Of a stretch of 6,608 nucleotides of DNA, positions 5,328-6,608 are shown in pieces; within the stretch, counting starts at the first letter, position 1, and every line of letters starts with the position of its first letter. Under the pieces are notes generated by a model, which did not search any database, had not been told where the DNA came from, and saw nothing but the letters and a program-made list of their open reading frames with translations. The translations under genes and the position numbers were made by a program. This stretch comes from Bordetella parapertussis (lineage in GTDB: Bacteria > Pseudomonadota > Gammaproteobacteria > Burkholderiales > Burkholderiaceae_D): the NCBI GenBank assembly GCA_945866125.1, contig CAMBFZ010000042.1, positions 1 through 6,608 on the forward strand, in the 5' to 3' direction.

Positions 5328-6608
5328 ATGGCTTCCTTCGCACTGCACGGCATACCGGTTTCGCGTGGCATCGCGATCGGGCGCGCGCATCTGCTGAAGC
5401 CGGCTGCGCTCGACGTCAAACATTATCTGGTCGCCGAAGAGCAGGTCGAAGCTGAAGTATTACGGCTCTCGAGTGCTATCACGTCAGTGCATCAGGAATT
5501 GCAAACCATCTGGAAAGAACTCCCGCCCGATGCGCCTTCCGAGCTCGGCGCTTTCATTGATGTACACGCACTGATTTTGTCGGATCCGATTATCTCCGAG
5601 CAGCCACTTGAGATCATCCGCAATCGTCATTACAACGCTGAATGGGCATTGCTGACGCAGATTGACGAGCTCTCAGCGCAGTTTGATGAAATCGAAGACG
5701 CGTATCTGCGCGAACGCAAAAATGACATTCTTCAGGTAGGCGAGCGCATCCTCAAAGTTCTCACCGGCACCGCGAGTACGCTACAAAAAAGCAGTGACGA
5801 TGAGAGCGCGATGTCGCATATGATCGTCGTTGCGCACGATATTTCGCCGGCCGACATGCTGCAATTTCGCGACCGTGCCTTTGTCGGATTTGTCACCGAT
5901 CTTGGTGGGCAAAATTCGCATACCGCCATCGTGGCACGCAGCCTGGATATCCCGGCGGCCGTCGGCATGGCTAACGCATCGTTGCTAATTAGCCAGGATG
6001 ATTGGGTCATTATCGATGGTGACGCCGGTATCGTGATCGTTGATCCGGCGCCCATCGTGCTGGAGCAATATCGCGAGAGTCAGGCGCGTTTGCTACGCGA
6101 ACGTAAAAAACTCGGCAAGCTCAAAAAAACACCGGCTATCACCAAAGACGGCACGCCAATTCATCTTCTGGCCAACATCGAATTACCCGAAGACTGCGGC
6201 GGTGCACTTGAGGCCGGCGCCACTGGCGTAGGCCTATTTCGCTCGGAATTTTTATTCATGGGGCGCACCGGGCATGGCCGCAAGCTGCCCTCCGAAGACG
6301 AGCAATTCGAGTCGTATCGCAAGGTAGTACTGGCGATGAAGGGGCGTCCCGTCACCATTAGAACGCTGGATGTGGGCGCAGACAAGCCGCTGGACAAAGA
6401 CGAAGAAACTGCGCTGAATCCGGCTTTGGGTTTGCGCGCAATCCGGTACTGCCTGGCCGAGCCGCAAATGTTTTTGACGCAGCTGCGGGCTATTTTGCGC
6501 GCGTCTGCTTTTGGTCCGATCCATCTTTTGATTCCGATGCTCTCGCATGCTTTCGAGATTGATCAATCGTTGTTGATGATTGAGCAGGCCAAGGCCCAAT
6601 TGCGTGAG
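5328..6608 (+). CDS. ptsI: PTS enzyme I (phosphoenolpyruvate-protein phosphotransferase), N-terminal three quarters, cut by window end
   Basis: An open frame of 427 codons runs from ATG 5328 to the last base. EI takes phosphate from PEP onto a histidine and hands it to HPr. The N-terminus FALHGIPVSRGIAIGRAHLL matches the family start. The HPr-binding helical domain follows, then the phosphohistidine domain with His198 in GGQNSHTAIVARSLDIPA (E. coli His189), and the start of the PEP-binding barrel with GVGLFRSEFLFM (Arg305, E. coli Arg296), TIRTLDVGADK (Arg345, E. coli Arg332) and QLRAILRASAFG. Relative to E. coli the loop after SEFLFM is 4 residues longer. The C-terminal part with the remaining PEP/Mg ligands and the catalytic cysteine lies beyond the window. 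GGTGAGAG at 5309-5316, inside the end of ptsH, is a somewhat distant ribosome site (11 nt). The 4-nt gap to ptsH indicates co-transcription. The simple EI architecture without a GAF domain argues against PtsP. Confidence 0.95.
   Translation, partial: MASFALHGIPVSRGIAIGRAHLLKPAALDVKHYLVAEEQVEAEVLRLSSAITSVHQELQTIWKELPPDAPSELGAFIDVHALILSDPIISEQPLEIIRNRHYNAEWALLTQIDELSAQFDEIEDAYLRERKNDILQVGERILKVLTGTASTLQKSSDDESAMSHMIVVAHDISPADMLQFRDRAFVGFVTDLGGQNSHTAIVARSLDIPAAVGMANASLLISQDDWVIIDGDAGIVIVDPAPIVLEQYRESQARLLRERKKLGKLKKTPAITKDGTPIHLLANIELPEDCGGALEAGATGVGLFRSEFLFMGRTGHGRKLPSEDEQFESYRKVVLAMKGRPVTIRTLDVGADKPLDKDEETALNPALGLRAIRYCLAEPQMFLTQLRAILRASAFGPIHLLIPMLSHAFEIDQSLLMIEQAKAQLRE

Noticed and set aside
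4598..5419. Long open frame on the minus strand (273 codons) opposite EIIA, ptsH and the start of ptsI
   Set aside because: It spans three well-supported plus-strand genes with clear active sites, and its translation has no recognisable family; it is a codon-bias shadow.

Overview
All recognisable genes lie on the + strand and code for core nitrogen, thiol and phosphotransfer functions. The gene set suggests a betaproteobacterium, probably Burkholderiales and possibly Oxalobacteraceae-like. The reasons are the gshA of the Acidithiobacillus/betaproteobacterial type, a regulatory-style PTS (EIIA-Man, HPr, EI) with no sugar permease in view, a TorF-type porin next to glnK-amtB, and a moderately GC-rich base composition. 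The family level is inference; no 16S or other marker is present.

Layout. (1) 1-255 is the 3' end of a TorF/Gcw_chp-family putative outer-membrane porin. (2) 273-2124 holds glnK and amtB, the PII signalling protein and ammonium channel pair. They are tightly packed behind the porin and end at a strong intrinsic terminator (2173-2201). (3) 2125-2346 is the only sizeable intergenic region. It holds the terminator, a perfect 10-bp AT-rich inverted repeat with an 11-nt spacer, and a plausible promoter for the next operon. (4) 2347-4589 holds gshA and gshB, the two glutathione synthesis steps, overlapping by one base (TAATG). (5) 4626 to the window end holds EIIA-Man, HPr (ptsH) and EI (ptsI, cut by the window edge), with gaps of 36, 20 and 4 nt and no visible terminator after gshB. 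gshA-gshB-EIIA-ptsH-ptsI may therefore be one transcript.

How the genes work together. GlnK, when not uridylylated, docks on the cytoplasmic face of AmtB and closes it; the preserved T-loop Tyr51/Arg47 and the AmtB C-terminal tail support this here. GshA joins glutamate and cysteine, and GshB adds glycine to give glutathione. EI takes phosphate from PEP and passes it to HPr His15 and then to EIIA His9. With no EIIB/C/D in view, this chain most likely has a regulatory role, and HPr keeps Ser46, the usual HPr kinase target.

I see no mobile element, CRISPR array, tRNA or rRNA, and nothing that amounts to an undescribed system. The window looks like conserved chromosomal backbone. The points most worth checking are the inverted repeat before gshA, the porin-glnK-amtB linkage, and the shared gsh/pts operon.
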